From: Diplonema papillatum
Lineage: Eukaryota; Euglenozoa; Diplonemea; Diplonemida; Diplonemidae
NCBI GenBank assembly: GCA_030068145.1
Contig: JAPJBO010000538.1
Span: forward strand, 90,553 to 154,552
Length of the DNA: 64,000 nucleotides
Direction of reading: 5' to 3'
Each line of letters starts with the position of its first letter. The first letter of the stretch is position 1. The position numbers and the translations under genes were made by a program. A model generated the notes under the pieces. That model did no database searches. It was not told the DNA's origin and saw nothing but the letters and a program-made list of their open reading frames with translations. This document shows, one piece after another, positions 47,101 through 63,972 of the stretch.

Positions 47101-48955
47101 AAGGACCATGGCGTCGGCACGCTTTCCGAGCCCATAATCACTCGTTTGATGTTCGCAGGAAGTGCGAGGGCTTTTATTCGTAGCGACACTTCGTGTCATG
47201 CACAGAGGAGTCCAGGCCTCAGAAGTTGAAGTTAACGAGGATGCCCAAGACACCGAAAACCGGGTGCGAACACCTCTAAGAAGCGGGTGCACTACCCGCT
47301 TTTTGCGTCCTGTTAAGTGCCATTTGCCAAGAGCAAAAAAGATTGATCGATGATCGATGGCAGCGTATGATTCTCACTCCCGTTGTGAGAAGAAAACGAG
47401 TTGAAGGACGTGCGCACAACACAAAGAAGCGCCAGATCCCGTTTTATGTCGCTCCAGCTTCTGAGGCTGGACACCACCGTGTGAAAGGAAAAGCAGGGAT
47501 TATGTCCACCCGGGATTCGGAACCAATATCGGGCGAGACAACCGGGTTAACAAAAATAACAAGCGCGAGGTTTGTTTATGCGTGCAAGGGGGTGAGGAGG
47601 CCTCTCGTGGGCTGCAGGCATGCGTGCGTAGCGCTGTGTTGCACAAAATCTTGTTCCGAGCGTGAATTTAGGCTCATGTATACATGTCGTGAGTTGTGGG
47701 GCGACCGGATATTCCCCGAAGAGAATGATCCCCGCACTCTGAATCTGTGACAGAGCTGCTGAGAAAGAAAAAGGAATCTCAACTTAACTCCTGGAAACAA
47801 GCGTCGACGGGAGAAGGAAGGGTGGGAAAACACCGGAGTGGGGAGGTGGGCATGTGTGATCATCAAGTTTGGCTCAATGAGGGATGCACCTTTCCCGTCC
47901 CCCCTGTCCCTCAAATCATCAGACCGATATTCCCTCCATATGCGCATGAGCTGAAAATCGCAAGCAACTACGAGACCTTCTGTGTGGCCCTTCTGTGGGG
48001 CGCACTCGAGGGCTCCATTATTAAAGACCGCCAGTATTTCATAATGTGCCGCAAGTTACAGAGTACTCTACTTGCGCAAACAGTATTCCCCAAATTAACA
48101 CGAGAAGAGGCGGCACCAAGAAGACAGACTTTCACCTACAGAACCTGCTGAGGAGGCCTACCGCATGTAAGACGAGGGATAAGGCCAGAATACCACCAAC
48201 GATCAACAGCAAGGGTGCACACCGATGCTCTTCCTTCGTGTAGCCACCACCCTTCAGAACACGCTGCATTGCTGAAAGTCACTTTAAAACGCCGAAGATT
48301 CAAGCGAACTTTTCACTCTGACCCCCTTCAAAATTTCTTCGGTCCCTCTACAGTGGCTTATATATGGGTCTGGTGCTCAACAAAAAAAAAAAGCACAGAA
48401 TGCCCTGGCTGAGGGGCCCAGTAGTAATGCTACAGTACAGCAGTCACACTAGCAGTACACAGCACCGGTTACTGCACCTTTGGATCATCGTTGAAGCAAC
48501 GTACAGCCTCAGTTTTGGAACCTGCGACTGGCCCAATAGCTTGAAAAAAAATTCCGCGCCTGCGGCGCTGGTATTTTTGGCTTGTATTGTTTCATGACGT
48601 GTTGCCAAGAAAGCGAAGACCGCGGCTGTCCGCCCTGCTGTTGCAGATTACTGCCAAGTGTTCTTGAATGATCCCGGCACACTGCCAAAGTACCCCAATA
48701 CTCGCCTTCTTCGCATAGCTCTTTTGCTTCCGAAGGACAGTCTCTGTGATGGACAGTAGTGACAACCACAAAGAGGTGCACCCTGTCGGATACATAAACG
48801 TGCAGTTGTGCCGCAACTGGAATTTTTAGTAACTCCGAGCAACTTTTGGACATTTACGTGGGAGGAATTTTTATATATAAGGCCCTGTCCCTCTAGCCTG
48901 AAAAAAAAAAAAAAAAAAAAGGACCTCCTCCAAGCACTCACCCGTAGAGCCATCA

Positions 48956-49260
48956 TGCCGTTCAAAACCCGCAACGAGTGCGCCGTAGAAGGCTGCTACC
49001 ACCGAGGAAGTGCAGATCATGTCCTGACGGCTTGCGACGAACGACATATACTATGCTACGGACCCGAAGCCAACCTCACGCGCATCTTTGGACAGAGTGA
49101 GGTAACCTACAGGCAAATATTGGATGAATTTGCGGCCCGCAACACAGCAGTCATACTGTCCGTTCGTGCGCGAGTCCGCTATCAGGAGCCCAGCGGAAAA
49201 GCAACAGAATGGGCCACTTGGCTAATGCACGAGATCAAGTCTAGCTCGAAGATACGATAA
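48956..49260 (+). pseudogene. LINE 3'-end remnant with RT-type zinc finger
   Basis: 101 codons from ATG to TAA, just behind a run of 22 A. ECAVEGCYHRGSADHVLTAC has the C-x4-C-x7-H-x4-C-like spacing seen after the RT domain in many non-LTR retrotransposons (zf-RVT). The rest (SEVTYRQILDEFAARN) fits such C-termini. No RT is left. Assignment rests on the Cys/His pattern only. Confidence 0.4.
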
Positions 49261-50044
49261 CACAAAACATTTATTTTGGGAACCCCACCGATCACCACAA
49301 GCACGTACGAAGCTGAACTCCACAAGCATACAAAAGGTCGAAAGACACCAATCTGTACGTCCATTCGGATCGTCGGAAACACAAAAAAAGAACGGCAATA
49401 GAAAGCGATCCAATGTGCTCTTGCGAAGAGGTTCTGAAGGCTGTATAAATCCCTGCCTGCATCGACAGGAGAAAAAAATCAACAGCAAAAAAGCTAACCC
49501 AAACTATCTGCAGATCGGTAGAAAAAGCTTGCCTGCAGATACCGCCGCCGGGGGGACGGAAACACACAGCAGATCAGCAGCGTTCAAATCTTTTGCGCTT
49601 CATTCAAGGGCGCCGGGTACCGGCTACTGACTGCGCGAAAGATCGCCGCGAAACGCGGAAGATATAGGAAACGCAGAATTGGAGGAGGGGGAGCGCCCTT
49701 GCTGCTATGACTGTGGGAAATCGGTAGTCATGTGTTCTAAAAAAATGCAACCACACCGAAGACAACTTCACCTGTTCAGTTGACATGTCTGTGGTGCACA
49801 TGAGATTCCCTGACACGAGAACCAAGCAGGCGAAAAGGAAAACCATACGGGGACAGAGGGATCAATTTTGGGCCTATTGAATACAGGTATTGTTTTCTGT
49901 CCGTCGAAATGAGCTCCGCATGACCTCTCGGAGGGTTTTTGTTTTCAGCTCACCCGTCCCTGGATATCCTAGGTACCAACCATATGGCTTCACCGGGCAG
50001 GTGTGACGAACCGAAAGTGGAAAGTGAGAGTGCTCCGAGCAGTG

Positions 50045-50400
50045 TTTACAGAGTACAATTGCAAGTCACATGCAGCAACTTGCCACAGACTCTCGGCCGC
50101 TCTACCCACCAGGGGCGGTGCGAAGAAGATCAGTGTGCAGAAGTCAGTGCTTTCCAGCGAGTCGCAGTCACTCCGAGGGGCGGGCGCCCTGCGTTTTTTT
50201 AACTAGTTGCTCAGAGACGGTCTCCTCTCGTAGCATAGCATGAGTGGGTCCTGGCTGCGATGAGCGCCTGACAAACCAGACTCAGACCACTGTCCTGTCT
50301 GCAAGCACTCAGGTTTGCGCGTGAAGATGGTCCGCCTTATGTGTGTGTCCGTGTGCAGATAAGACCAGTGCGGCGTTCATCACAGAACTATTCCGAGCAC
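50045..50400 (+). repeat. dispersed repeat R4, copy c
   Basis: Shares GCGAGTCGCAGTCACT, TTGCTCAGA, GGTCCTGGCTGCGA and CTGACAAACCAGACTCA with 18425-18830. Confidence 0.8.
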
Positions 50401-51618
50401 GGGTTTGCATCCCCTTCCTCCCACCCCCTTACCACGAGGCGCGGTGCGAAATTTCAGTATAAAACGTGCATCCGAAGAAAAAAAAAAAAAAAAAAAAGGA
50501 ACCGAAGGAAAAAAGGCCCGTTTCCGCCGTCGTTCTTTCCCATTCCGGCTCTCCCCCGCTTTGGCTTCGTTTGCTTTGATCTTTCGTTTTCCGTTCTTTT
50601 GGTTGCGCACGCGGCTGTGTGACGGAAGGAACCCATGGTCCCATGGCATGGCGGAGTCCAGTCTCAGAAACTGTGTTTCAGCGAGAAAAGCGGGTGTGTT
50701 ACGCTCGAGAAACGGATGTGATCCCTGGGATTTCCTTTGGGGTGTTCGGGAGACTCCTGCCTTGCCTCGTTGCCTGAACCGCAACTCAAGTCATTCGGAG
50801 CTTCAAGTCAAGCATTTCCGCATATTGTATGTCCTCCAAAGCATACCTCCTAGGTGGATTTGCAAACTCTCTACAAAAGTAACCACGCGAACCAAGAACA
50901 ACCTCGGATTGAGACGTCGCCAACATGAACGGGGAAGGAGCAGTGGGTGATTGTGAACGCATTATCAACTACTTAGATTGGGCTGGGGTGGTGTTGGTCG
51001 TATCGCCTGCCGCCGTTGTCGCGGTCTATCAGGTCCATCCCTATCCCCTAGAGCTGCATAGAAGTGCCTGGAGCTGTTTTCTTTGGCTTGACGGTAGTCT
51101 TTACCTGGGCGATCTTTGCTCCTGGCGTCAACCGAGCTATTCCCAGGTGGAGAAGGGAAGATAAGGTCATCATCACTTGTCAGTAAGTTTGGTGTCGATT
51201 CTGCAGGAGAAAACTGGTCGCATGCGGGGCTTTTCACTACAAAAATAGTCCCGTACTTGGCCAGCCAAATAAACACGCCGTCCTCCCTATTTGCTTTGAA
51301 AGCGCCCTGCCATGAACCGGAATCTGAAGCGAACTTTGAATACAATGCGCGTGGGGGGTCCAAGACCTAATTCAAAGCGAATTTCTTCTTGGTGTCGGTC
51401 GCAACACTTACAAACTTAGCTAGCCGTAGTAAAAAAAACTGTGCCATCATGCATCCCTCATACTACCCTCCTCACAGCCTTAATGGTCAACCCCGGAGAC
51501 CTAAAGCACCGAACCTCTAAACCACAATATTTAATGCTAAAAATCCAGCGGCCTGAGGCTTGCTTTTGCGGCCTGAAAGGGTGGGGGACCAAAGGGGGGA
51601 GGTGGGAGTGGCGCGCAG

Positions 51619-57255
<5,637 letters not shown>

Positions 57256-57264
<9 letters not shown>

Positions 57265-57333
57265 TGCTACTAATGGTGAACACTGGGTAGTGCTACTAAT
57301 GTTGAACACTGGGTAGTGCTACTAATGGTGAAC
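57256..57333 (+). repeat. 26-bp tandem repeat, three units, overlapping the stop codon
   Basis: ACTGGGTAGTGCTACTAATG plus GTGAAC, three near-identical units; ACTGGGTA recurs singly to 57730. Confidence 0.95.
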
Positions 57334-57479
57334 ACGGGGTAGCTACCGGCTATAGTGCTGTGATGGACGATGGTTGCACTGGGTAGCTACTGTGGCACTA
57401 GGTAGGTAGCTAGCTACAGTGGTGAGGAACGATCGTGGTGAGGAACGATCGTGATACTGGGTAGGTAGCTGCCAGGCCT

Positions 57480-57670
57480 TTCTGCCGCACAACCAGTAGC
57501 CGCAGTAGCAGCAGCACCCGAATCCGTCCTGGAGAGACGATCTGCGATACTTGCACACCAATTCCCGCACGCAGCAGCCCGCGTCGAGTCAGTTCACCGC
57601 ATGGCACGCACCCGAGCGCACAGCACGGTACGGCACACCGAGAATTTACAACCAAGGTGGCACTGGGTAA
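57480..57670 (+). pseudogene. degraded tandem copy of the coiled-coil gene 3' end
   Basis: CAGTAGCAGCAGCACCCG, AATTCCCGCACGCAGCAGCC and CGCGTCGAGTCAGTTCACCG match 57013-57110 of exon 2, and the stretch ends like the gene in a GGTGGCACTGGGTAA string. In-frame TAG codons show it is not coding. Confidence 0.75.
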
Positions 57671-57922
57671 AGCTGCGAATGGACTGGGTTAGCTACGATA
57701 GCCAGCGACGATAGTGTCACCATCACTGGGTGTGCACCTACACCTCGCACTGAGAGACGGGAAGGAAGCACCCACGGACAAGTTGTTCCCGCGGCGCAAC
57801 GCACTCAAGCCACGCCAGACTAGACTGCAGACTTGCGTCGAAGGACATGCAAAACTCCCTGTTCGTGACGGGCTACGAACTTTCACAGAAAAACCACTCT
57901 CGAACTACTCGGGTTTTTACAC

Positions 57923-58118
57923 AAGCACCAGCTTGGAAGGAAATGCTCGACGATGCTGCCAGACAAAGAACCGAAGGGATCCCAAGTGCTGTTACTACCG
58001 AACCACGTGTTGAACGGACGTGAGGTCATGTGGGTCGACCCCTACACGACAAATCACACAAACACAACAGGTCAAAGTCCTGAGTGAGACAAGAATACAC
58101 GGTGGTATATGCGAAGAA
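57923..58118 (+). repeat. dispersed repeat R1, copy g
   Basis: AGCACCAGCTTGGAAGGAAA to GGTGGTATATGCGAAGAA. Confidence 0.88.
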
Positions 58119-59384
58119 ACGCACGCGGGGGAGATTGCTGGCCCCACCCTTCCGTAGTTCGTCCTGCACAAAACTACGCATTTCTTCACTTCGTCTGAAG
58201 TTCTTTGACTATTCTTTGTCGGGCCAGCGTGGTTTGAACTTGTTATGCAGCAACAATATGTGACGATAGACTGCACAAGCCGCTACATACTACCTCTTTG
58301 CACGCGTCGTGTCATGCTTCGGTCGCTTCTTGCCCCGCGTACTGTTTGTCTCCGGTGCGCGCTTCACGTCCGGTCAGCGTGGTCTCGATGACCACGAGAA
58401 CACATGCAGGTCGGTGAAAGACTCCCTGGAACACCCTTTGACCGGGTTTGATGTGTTTTCTCTCGCTTCTCTTCGCCTGCTTTTGAGTGACTTCTGGCGC
58501 TCTGCTGCTCGTTAGATGTATCAAGAAAACAGGGAAAATAAACTGAGCAGCAGCAAGCCAGAGTCCTCTTTCACTCCCCGCTATCTCCCGTTTGCCATCC
58601 GCTTGCCCAATGGCCTGTACCCGTGTCTTGTATTGTGCAAAGAGAGATATTCTTTCCCCAGCGTTTCACCTTTCTGCTTGCTGCGGCGCTGCCGCAATTT
58701 GCGCACAGGTGACGGAACTCTCATCAGGCGCGCGGCATACGATGATCATCGGGCCACGGAAACAGTGACTTAATGTGGGTCCGCGTGCAGATTGGCGAGT
58801 ATTGCTCGCGGGACCTTCGGCCTTCTCTCTGGCCCGAAAATTGCTCTGTGCCTCCTGCTGCCGATGGTGCAGATAGGATACGGTGTCGCGCAGCATTATA
58901 CCGTTCCACGCACCATTTCTTGCGTTTGCAACTCATCTCAGCCGGAACTCCCATGCGCACACCGCAATGATGAGCTGGGAGCAGCCACAAACAGTCTCAC
59001 GATAGTTGCCCTAGCTATTAAGTTGGCGTACCACTGCAGAAACACACGTCACCAGGTAGAAAGCGGAAGGTCAGAGGCGGGTCTCGTTATTGCGCGCAAA
59101 TCGTTTCCAGCCCGCTTCTTCCTCCTCCATGGCGGTTGAGGAAAGAAAGATGCGATGAGCAAGAAACCGTCGTCGGAATCAAAACGGCTATTCGTCATCG
59201 TCACAATATGCGGCTCGATCGAGGCCATGGTACTATTGGCTTTGAGCATCATCGAAACTGCAGGGGCAACTAGGGTATGAACTTTGCGCTCGGTAAAGAC
59301 CGGAGCCCAACGAAACTAGAGGCAGCAGTTAAAGTTCGGGTTACAGTAAAGTTCAGGCAAGCAAAGTTCGGGCGACGCGAGTAC

Positions 59385-59665
59385 ACACGTAAGCAGGGCT
59401 GCACCCTTGTGTTGTAGCCGTGTTGTGCATTACAGGCGGCTTGGAGGCCGGGTCAATCTACAGAGTACAAACCTTTCGCGACTGTGATAGAACAGTCGGG
59501 ATTGCCTGGGGGCGGGTCTCGGAGGAGGAAAGTAGAACAAGACCTGCGCCTGCCTCCGGCTGCTTCAGCAGTACGACACATACTGCTACCAGAAGACGAG
59601 CAGGCGATATCGTCACAGGTTGTTGCTGCATATCAAGTTCAAACTACTACTACTACTTAGTAAAC
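59385..59665 (+). repeat. dispersed repeat R3, copy
   Basis: AGCAGGGCTGCACCCTTGTG through TTGTTGCTGCATATCAAGTT and an ACT-rich end; matches 38215-38430 and 6095-6150. Confidence 0.8.
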
Positions 59666-60200
59666 GTCTCAGGGTACTCCCATTTTCTATGGTAGCCGCC
59701 TCTCCCTGGATCGTTTTCGGGCCACCGTGGCCCAATACGGTCTACCTGTGGAGCCGTTTTTACAGAGACTTGGGTAGGAGTTGCAATCAGGAGCCAAACC
59801 CTAAGCACCTGCAATAGAAGGGATCGAACCGGATTTAATGGGAGAATAGTAGTAGCAGTTCGTCGTTCTGTCAGTAGACCAGGAGCCCCCCTCTAATTGG
59901 GAAAAGAAGTTTCCCATTGCGCAAATAACGCCAAAAACAGTACACTTTTTAAGTGTACAGAAAAGTGGGATTCAATCATTGGCTCGAATAGAGGCTATTC
60001 ACGTTGCATATTCACAGGACCTCTAGTAAAGATTCTTGACCCGGCCGTCCTATCCCTTCAGAATCACCAGGACAGGGTGACCGTACCCTACTCTGTAAGC
60101 CGGGCGACCCGTACCTACGGGAATAGCTGTGATTGTATATCTTTGGCATGTTGTGTTGCATGTTGCACGTCATGCTGAATATCACACTAAGGTTCCAAGC

Positions 60201-60400
60201 AGGAGAATTGACGCAAGCATCAAGCACATATGGGAGCCAGTGTTTCATTAAAAACTAAAATCCCCCAGAAGACTTGCTGCACGTATCAAGCATACGGCAG
60301 TGTTCTGTTCGAACGTTAAACTAAGGATTTTCTGTTAAGAAGACTAGATGCTTGCATCAAACAGTGCACGTGAGAGGCAGTGCTTCCGCCCCAACAGCCT
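60201..60400 (+). repeat. R5 hairpin repeats, three degraded copies
   Basis: ATTGACGCAAGCATCAAGCA, ACTTGCTGCACGTATCAAGC and ACTAGATGCTTGCATCAAAC, each followed by GGCAGTG-type sequence. Confidence 0.65.
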
Positions 60401-60587
60401 CCCTCCCACACCGCAGACCTTTCGGTTTGCAAATCCGTGCGGGCGCTGACGTCGCCACTTGGTGAAGCCAACCGACCACGTCTGCATGCGGAACACCAAA
60501 GTAAGATCCCGACAACAAGGTGCCATCGGCCCCCTCAGATCTCACGATTAAAAAAGGTAAATACATGTCGTGATCCACAGTAGAAAA

Positions 60588-60686
60588 CTTAACTTCCCAT
60601 GAACTTACTAAGAACTTCCCAAGTACTTCCCAAGTACGTAGCATTTCCCGTGAACTTTCCAAGTACTTCCCTTGTACACCCAAGTA
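60588..60686 (+). repeat. 10-11-bp tandem array (ACTTCCCAAGT)
   Basis: About nine diverged units run up to the candidate kinase ATG, which suggests non-coding or intronic sequence immediately upstream. Confidence 0.75.
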
Positions 60687-62329
60687 ATGCCACCGGGATC
60701 ACACCGATCCATAGTATTAAATACGACCCCGGGCCCACAGGCAGCGAGCGCCGCGGTTTACGGGCAGGCTGCGGCGGTGCTGATCGGCGTCGGCCTGCTG
60801 GTGCAGTGCCGGGTCGAGTTCCCGCTGCGAGCGCCGCTGCTCGGAGTCGCCGGGGCCTTGCTCACCGCGGAGTTGTTGGCGGCGGGGGTGTGGACCGCCT
60901 TCGCATTCGGGAGCCGCGCCGTCGACGCGGTCGCGGTTTTGTGGATGTGCTCCGCCGCCGGCGTGAGCGTCGCGGGCGGCGACCGGGTCGAGCTGAGTGT
61001 GGCGCACAACGTGGTGTGGGGCGCGCTGGTGCTCAGCCGGTTCACCTTCGCGGAATCGCTGGGAAGCAACCGGCCGATCCCCAACTGGTTCCACGCTGTC
61101 GTGAGCCTCTTCGCCCTCGCTGCGGCGACTGCGTACGTGTGCCAGCAGCGGGTCCACCGGCTTTCTCTGCAGAGCTGTGCGATCTTGTCCTTCTCCGACA
61201 AGGACCCCTCCCCGCCCGACAACGAAGACCCCCCCCTCGGAGTCCACCCTTCGCTGCGCGCCGACAACGACGACGACGTCGAGAAGACAGAAATCCTGGT
61301 CTCGTCCGTCGCAAACTCGCAGGAAGACTCGACGAGCCCCAGCGTCGCCTTCGGCGCCCCTCGAAAAGTGTACAGCGGCACCGGATTGACTGGGTTGAAC
61401 GCGAGCGACGGCTACGGGCGCGCACTCCGATCGCCTATTGGCCGAGAACGTCGAGCCCTGCAAGGGCAAGCAGTGACGTGGAAACGCGGCGCGCTGATAG
61501 GCCAGGGTGCCTTCGGGAAGGTGCATATTGCACTCAACACGACAACTGGAGAACTCATGGCGGTGAAGAACGTGATGTTCAACACCACGGACCCGAACGT
61601 CAAGGTCAAGCTCGTGAAGCTGCAGAACGAGATTGCCCTCATGAAAAGCCTCGACCACCCCAACGTCATCCGGTACCTGAGCGCTGAACGCTCGGGCGAC
61701 TCGGTCAACATCTTCATGGAGTACGTTCCCGGGGGTTCCGTGGCGGATCTGGTCAACCAATTCGGCGCGCTGACGTCGGAGACCGTCTGCTTCTACACGC
61801 GCCAGATCCTCCTGGGCCTCCGGTACCTGCACAGCCAAGAGGTGATCCACCGGGATATCAAGGGGGCGAACATCCTGATCACGGTCACGGGGGAGTGCAA
61901 ACTGGGCGACTTCGGCGCGTCGGCCCTCGTGTCCGACCTGCAGGGGCAACGGAAAAAAAGTGTGCAGGGAACGCCGCTGTGGATGGCCCCCGAGGTGCTC
62001 ACGCAGCAGGAGTACACGAAGAGCGTCGACATTTGGTCGCTCGGGTGTACCATCATCGAGATGACGACGGGGCACGCGCCGTTCTCGCACGTCGACCGGC
62101 GGCAGATCAACATCCTGCAGGACATCTGCGACAGCGAGAAGGAAATGACGATCCCCCCGGAGTGCGAAGCGAACCCCGACTTGGCCCACCTGGTGCGGTC
62201 CTGCCTGCAGAAGGACCCCACGCTGCGGCCGGACGCGTCCGACCTGCTCGTCCACCCGTGGACCCTGCGCGCCGTATGCGACTATGAGGCAGACAGCCCG
62301 ACGCCTCCGCGTGCCGTTTCCCCGAGCAG
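60687..62329 (+). CDS. kinase exon with membrane and catalytic domains
   Basis: GC-rich and open to SPS before the donor GTACTA; reading on would stop at TGA 62340. Codons before 60741 have lower GC and follow a tandem array, so the true exon may start at 60741. Confidence 0.82.
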
Positions 62330-63258
62330 GTACTATTTCTGATGGATGTTCTTATTAACGGCTGCCAGTATTTAACGAATGCGAGCGATGGTGGACGGGG
62401 GTGAGCGGTGTAACGCAAGCTTGATTTCAGCAATCATGAAGCACTCGACGATTTAAAACCCAAACACCACCGATGTTCTCAAGTGGGGGTTTCAGAAACG
62501 ATGAAGAAAGATGGCGTACCTCTTCGAAAGAGTTATACCGTCCCCCGCTTTATCCCTTTACACGGACGGAGGTGAGGGGAAGTTTTCGCCCGGGGTCCAC
62601 AAAGACTTCTCAGGAATCCCTCGGCGAATTCGAGAGACACTTTATGGCTTTAAGTCAAAACGGGAGGAGGGGGTTATATGAAAGGTTTGTTCACACAAAT
62701 ATCCATCCACAGCAGGTAGCATACGAGCTTTTTGAATCTTGAATCATTGAATGAAAGATAGACCACAAAAGAACGACATGTTACACCCTAAGAGCCACGC
62801 GGTATGTACAGCCATACACACAGTGCACCGATACCGGCCAACGCGAGCGCCGAGAAGGCTGGGCTTGCGTGGACTAAAAGACTCCGAACGATGGGTGTCG
62901 TCGTGATGGAGTACATTCTTGATACTGATTCCATCGACGGGGGGACGGCACGGCTTGCACGGATGAAGGTGCATTTTGCTGCGTGGAGGCGGCACCACAT
63001 CCGGCTGAGGGTGTTGAAGCGGAAGGCTGAGCGAGAGCGCAACTCCCTCCGGTTGCTGCGCACAGCCGACGCCATGCTGATCCTGGTCTCCGCCCAGCTG
63101 CGAGGCGCGTACTTCTTCAGGCTCAAGCTGTACTGCTACTTGAACCAGACGCGAGCCGCGCATGCGGACTCGGTGCCGCGCATCCGCATGCACGCTCCCC
63201 GCTTGGGCGCCGCTACTCCTGGAGAAAGTCTCGCCCGCCTCAACCGCCTCAGCAGCAG
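60687..63258 (+). CDS. MAP3K/STE11-like kinase with N-terminal membrane domain (3' partial)
   Basis: Exons 60687-62329 and 62824-63258 join in phase (AG plus T gives Ser). Residues ~20-160 contain about five hydrophobic helices (VLIGVGLLVQC, LLGVAGALLTAELLAAGVWT, AVAVLWMCSAAGV, VVWGALVLSRF, VVSLFALAAATAYV). After an acidic Ser-rich linker comes a complete kinase domain: GQGAFGKV (272-279), AVKNV Lys (~293), a long alphaC region, HRDIKGANIL (~387), DFG (~408), GTPLWMAPEVL and the W-x-LGCT segment. HRDIKGAN and GTPLWMAPEV are typical of MEKK/STE11 kinases acting at the top of MAPK cascades. Exon 2 adds a basic helical region. A donor GTGTTC at 63259 means the gene continues beyond the window. 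The start is uncertain: 60741 is also a good acceptor site (CCCACAG). Confidence 0.82.
62330..62823 (+). other. kinase intron
   Basis: 494 bases, GTACTA to ATACACACAG. No repeat family recognised. Its acceptor is the one nearby AG in the phase needed. Confidence 0.65.
62824..63258 (+). CDS. kinase C-terminal exon: basic helical region
   Basis: Reads APIPANASAEKAGLAWTKRL, then MKVHFAAWRRHHIRLRVLKR, LILVSAQLRGAYFFRLKLYC and a Pro/Arg end at LNRLSS. Trp-Arg helical segments recall Sfi1-like or IQ-type calmodulin/centrin-binding helices, but no exact motif is present. It could belong to a separate gene if the splice call is wrong. Confidence 0.6.
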
Positions 63259-63310
63259 GTGTTCTTTTTTACAAGTGAAAGAATACAACCAAACGCTACG
63301 CATTTCTTTC

Positions 63311-63381
63311 CACCTTGCGCGGTGTCACGGGATGTTTGGCAGCCGCTGCTAAACAGTGCATGCTAATCCATGTGGTTCATG
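63311..63381 (+). repeat. dispersed repeat R8, copy b
   Basis: CCTTGCGCGGTGTCACGGGA, TGTTTGGCAGCCGC and CAGTGCATGCTAATCCATGT, as at 30270-30392. Confidence 0.85.
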
Positions 63382-63428
63382 TACTTAAAAGTACGTGCGC
63401 TCGGCTAAGGCCGGCGCGTGGCGAGACT

Positions 63429-63775
63429 GGAGGCAGCAGTTAAAGTTCGGGGAACAGTAAAGTTCGGGCGAAGCTAAGTTCGGGCGAAGCAAAGTTCGGG
63501 CGAAGCTAAGTTCGGGTGAAGCAAAGTTCGGGCGAAGCTATGTTCGGACGAAGCTAAGTTCGGGCGAAACAAAGTTCGGGCGAAGCTAAGTTCGGGTGAA
63601 GCAAAGTTCTGGTGAAGCAAAGTTCGGGCGCAGCTAAGTTCTGGGTGAAGCAAAGTTCGGGCGAAGCTAAGTTCGGGCGAAACAAAGTTCGGGCGAAGCT
63701 AAGTTCGGGTGAAGCAAAGTTCTGGTGAAGCAAAGTTCGGGCGCGGCTAAGTTCTGGGTGAAGCAAAGTTCGGGT
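63429..63775 (+). repeat. 16-17-bp tandem array (AAGTTCGGGCGAAGC)
   Basis: About 20 diverged units alternating GCTA and GCAA before AAGTTCGGG, with a larger repeated block. A short seed of the same array, with the same left flank GGCAGCAGTTAAAGTTCGGG, is at 59325-59375. Confidence 0.92.
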
Positions 63776-63966
63776 TCTGGTGTCCGTGGTGATGCGGTAG
63801 CAAGTTTGGCCTGTGATGGCAAGTTCGGCGCCAGTACCCGGAGGGGAGACCCCCCGGACCTCCCCCGACTCCGTTTCCCGGAAGTGCCCAAATACCGCGG
63901 GATACTGAGAAACTCCGCAAAAAACGCAAATTCGGAACGCAACAAACGTCGAACAATCTTCGACCG

Positions 63967-63971
63967 AAAAA
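63967..63971 (-). terminator. Pol III terminator of the tRNA
   Basis: TTTTT on the minus strand, one base behind the tRNA discriminator position. Confidence 0.5.
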
Positions 63972-63972
63972 G

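Larger units (their letters stand above)
44142..51618. other. 7.5-kb spacer between giant gene and coiled-coil gene
   Basis: No host exon recognised. It contains CCGGAGA motif copies (44763-44810, 47065-47100, 48268-48315, 51298-51345, 51486-51535), a CA/CT-rich stretch (45450-45500), a LINE-like zinc-finger frame (48956-49260), a block shared with 17415-17470 (49340-49385), R4 (50045-50400) and a poly-A run (50479-50496). The remainder shows nothing I can name. Confidence 0.55.
57265..60686. other. 3.4-kb spacer before the kinase
   Basis: Contains a degraded copy of the upstream gene end (57480-57670), R1 (57923), an A/B-like retroelement fragment (58375-58465), R3 (58200-58262 inverted; 59385-59665), a tandem-array seed (59319-59375), R5 copies (60201-60400) and a short ACTTCCCAAGT array (60588-60686). 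A first exon of the kinase could hide here; none was recognised. Confidence 0.55.

Noticed and set aside
48899..48920. Poly-A run as a mark of a processed pseudogene
   Set aside because: Nothing upstream resembles an exon or a known mRNA; at most the tail of an unidentified element.
60717..62255. 512-codon minus-strand frame opposite the kinase
   Set aside because: Shadow of a GC-rich exon; the + strand encodes an unmistakable kinase domain.
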